A DNA stretch of 6,313 nt from the NCBI GenBank assembly GCA_026014905.1, contig JAOZHK010000191.1, positions 1-6,313 of the forward strand, written 5' to 3'. Shown here in pieces: positions 5,135 to 6,313 of this stretch. The position numbers were made by a program, and so were the translations under genes. The DNA is from Candidatus Bathyarchaeota archaeon (GTDB lineage: Archaea; Thermoproteota; Bathyarchaeia; RBG-16-48-13; GCA-020355125). Each line of letters starts with the position of its first letter. Within the stretch, counting starts at the first letter, position 1. The notes beneath the pieces were generated by a model, which had not been told where the DNA came from, did no database searches, and was given only the letters and a program-made list of their open reading frames with translations.

Positions 5135-5159
5135 ACGCGCGCGTAGTTTTAAGAAACTA
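5135..5159. promoter_or_regulatory. Copy E of TACGCGCG with an adjoining inverted repeat, likely control region of the LLM gene
   Basis: ACGCGCGCGT (5135-5144) is a perfect 10-bp palindrome, and its minus strand contains TACGCGCG (5138-5145). It runs into TAGTTT-TAAG-AAACTA (5144-5159), 6-bp arms around 4 nt. Both lie within 41 nt of the start codon, overlapping where a promoter or operator should be. GGAAG (5163-5167) follows as the ribosome binding site, 8 nt before the ATG. Confidence 0.45.
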
Positions 5160-5175
5160 AAAGGAAGAACTCTCT

Positions 5176-6105
5176 ATGAAATTTGGTGCGCAAGTGAGCT
5201 GCTATCGAACATCGTGGGATCATATTCAGATCATCATTGAAGCGTTGGAAAAAGGGAATTGGGACAGCTTATGGTTTGCTGATCACTTTCTTCCCCCACC
5301 TGGACGGCGAGAAGAAGAACCACTAACCGCATATGAAGCTTTTTCATTAATCGCGGCTGCAGCGGGGACCACTAAGCGACTGCGACTGGGGCACCTGGTA
5401 CTTGGCAATACCTACCGCAATCCCGCACTTGTCGCGAAAATGGCTGCGACCGTGGATCAAATTTCTCATGGACGTTTCACCCTTGGCATAGGTGCAGCTT
5501 GGTTTCAGCGGGAGCACGAAGCCTATGGCTGGCAGTTTCCGTCTATGCGCGAACGGTCGGATCGGTTTGAAGAAGCATGTGCGCTGATCCGAGCCCTTTT
5601 CACATCCGATGCACCAGTCGATTTCCATGGTCACTACTACCAATTAGATCAGGCACCTCTCTCACCTGGATGCTATCAAGAACCCCATATACCGATTCTT
5701 GTTGGCGGAACGGGAGAGCGCCGCACCCTCCGAACACTTGCGATGTATGGTGACATCTTTAACCTCGACGGCTGGGCTCGTGGACCGATGACATTGGACT
5801 ATTATCAGCATAAAATTGGCATAGTAGAACAGCACTGTGAGAATGTAGGTCGCGATCCAGCTGAGATCAAACATACCATCCTTATGCCTGTGATGGTTAC
5901 AGACGATGACGCTGCTGCCGCTGATTTCATTGCACGCCGGCGTCTTGGACTTGGCACAGTCGCTGGACCACGAAATTACGTGATCCATCGGATCAGCGAG
6001 TTTATCGATGCAGGCGTCGATGAAATCATGTTTGGCGGACTACCCACAGGCGATGTAGAACAATATCAACGCTTTAATGATGAAATCCTCACCGCCTTTC
6101 AATGA
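5176..6105 (+). CDS. LLM-class (luciferase-like) flavin/F420-dependent oxidoreductase, Rv1855c-like
   Basis: This is a cytoplasmic TIM-barrel oxidoreductase of the bacterial luciferase superfamily; the subgroup it resembles is usually predicted to use coenzyme F420, but FMN use cannot be ruled out and the substrate is unknown. The 309 residues are complete and of normal length. Landmarks are WFADHF (33-38), RLRLGHLV (68-75), the family signature YRNPALVAKMAATVDQISHG (80-99) running on into RFTLGIGAAW, YGWQFPSMRERSDRFEEA (117-134), and EPHIPILVGGTGERRTLR (169-186), where the cofactor phosphate normally binds. DAGVDEIMF (278-286) closes the barrel. The ATG at 5176 has GGAAG at 8 nt. The gap upstream is rich in short repeats. 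A hairpin follows the stop, so it is probably transcribed alone. If F420-dependent, it fits an archaeal host with [NiFe] hydrogenases, though this is only suggestive. Confidence 0.93.
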   Translation: MKFGAQVSCYRTSWDHIQIIIEALEKGNWDSLWFADHFLPPPGRREEEPLTAYEAFSLIAAAAGTTKRLRLGHLVLGNTYRNPALVAKMAATVDQISHGRFTLGIGAAWFQREHEAYGWQFPSMRERSDRFEEACALIRALFTSDAPVDFHGHYYQLDQAPLSPGCYQEPHIPILVGGTGERRTLRTLAMYGDIFNLDGWARGPMTLDYYQHKIGIVEQHCENVGRDPAEIKHTILMPVMVTDDDAAAADFIARRRLGLGTVAGPRNYVIHRISEFIDAGVDEIMFGGLPTGDVEQYQRFNDEILTAFQ

Positions 6106-6111
6106 TCACTC

Positions 6112-6136
6112 AAAGAGATCGATAATCTCTTTCTTC
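6112..6136 (+). terminator. Hairpin after the LLM oxidoreductase gene
   Basis: AAAGAGAT (6112-6119), a 5-nt loop CGATA and ATCTCTTT (6125-6132) make a perfect 8-bp stem starting seven bases after the TGA, followed by CTTC. It is placed like an intrinsic terminator and its 3' side is T-rich, but there is no clean T run after the stem. Confidence 0.45.
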
Positions 6137-6238
6137 ATCTGGCAAGGTCACAATCCTTATTGCTTCATGCAGTGAATTCTTGTAGTGTATACTTTGACCT
6201 AATTAACCCACTCAACACAGTATCACGAGTGAAATGCT

Positions 6239-6313
6239 ATGAAAATCACGGATATTCGAACACAAATTTATGAGTATGAAGCATCACGAATTATTGGTGA
6301 CGCAAATTTTCCG
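6239..6313 (+). CDS. Probable mandelate racemase/muconate lactonizing enzyme (enolase superfamily), N-terminal 25 residues
   Basis: The gene runs off the right edge. The visible start, MKITDIRTQIYEYEASRIIG (1-20) followed by DANFP, matches the way enolase-superfamily sugar-acid dehydratases and related MR/MLE members begin: a KITDIRT first strand of the capping domain, then a loop containing IGDAN that closes over the active site. None of the barrel residues that define the subgroup (Lys acid/base, Asp/Glu metal ligands) are in the window, so the reaction is undetermined. The ATG follows GAGTGA by about 8 nt. A TATA-like TATACTT lies at 6188-6194, about 45-50 nt upstream. The gap of 133 nt and hairpin after the previous gene suggest its own promoter. 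Confidence 0.55.
   Translation, partial: MKITDIRTQIYEYEASRIIGDANFP

Noticed and set aside
2877..5145. CRISPR-like or transposon-end interpretation of the CG-rich repeats.
   Set aside because: The copies are 8-12 bp at irregular spacing (from 87 to about 1100 nt), without spacers, target-site duplications or a transposase gene.
5347..5988. Two minus-strand open frames (98 and 108 codons) opposite the LLM gene.
   Set aside because: Both are antisense shadows of a well-supported gene, with unusual amino-acid composition and no promoter or ribosome site.

Overview
The window looks like ordinary chromosomal sequence from a prokaryote of moderate GC (mid-40s percent by eye), most likely a mesophilic archaeon. 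The archaeal reading rests on soft evidence. AT-rich TATA-like boxes lie 25-45 nt before several starts. The MsrB start at 3416 sits about 25 nt from such a box, which would suit a leaderless mRNA. T-rich tracts, rather than GC-rich hairpins, follow one gene. A luciferase-like oxidoreductase of a type often F420-dependent is present beside [NiFe]-hydrogenase maturation genes. None of this excludes a bacterium such as a Chloroflexota member, and no rRNA or other lineage marker is present.

Left part (1-2023, plus strand): the 3' end of a [NiFe]-hydrogenase maturation endopeptidase gene, then a complete hypE with its C-terminal PRIC cyanide-carrier tail, then a 214-residue protein of unknown function. 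The first two act on the same product. HypE supplies the cyanide ligands of the Fe(CN)2CO centre, and the endopeptidase trims the large subunit after nickel insertion. A hydrogenase operon therefore probably lies to the left of the window.

Middle part (2040-4030, minus strand): three genes, namely a class II HpcH/HpaI-type 2-oxoacid aldolase, a methionine-R-sulfoxide reductase MsrB, and a solitary ECF-transporter S-component-like membrane protein. Each has its own gap and probably its own promoter. The aldolase converges on the unknown plus-strand gene, with a hairpin lying across its stop codon.

Right part (4246-6313, plus strand): a two-repeat DUF1508/YegP protein, a very small unknown protein, a luciferase-like (LLM class, Rv1855c-like) flavin/F420 oxidoreductase, and the first 25 codons of a probable mandelate racemase/muconate lactonizing enzyme. 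An enolase-superfamily dehydratase and an HpaI-type aldolase could act in sequence on sugar acids, but they are 3.4 kb apart on opposite strands, so this is only a suggestion.

The most unusual signal is non-coding. The exact 8-mer TACGCGCG (or its complement) occurs five times between 2894 and 5145. Four copies are intergenic and one lies in the first nine codons of the membrane-protein gene; none occurs in the hydrogenase part. I see no mobile element, CRISPR array, tRNA or rRNA, and no clear new defence or metabolic system. No gene-free stretch exceeds 300 bases; the longest are 4031-4245, 2790-2996 and 4636-4826.
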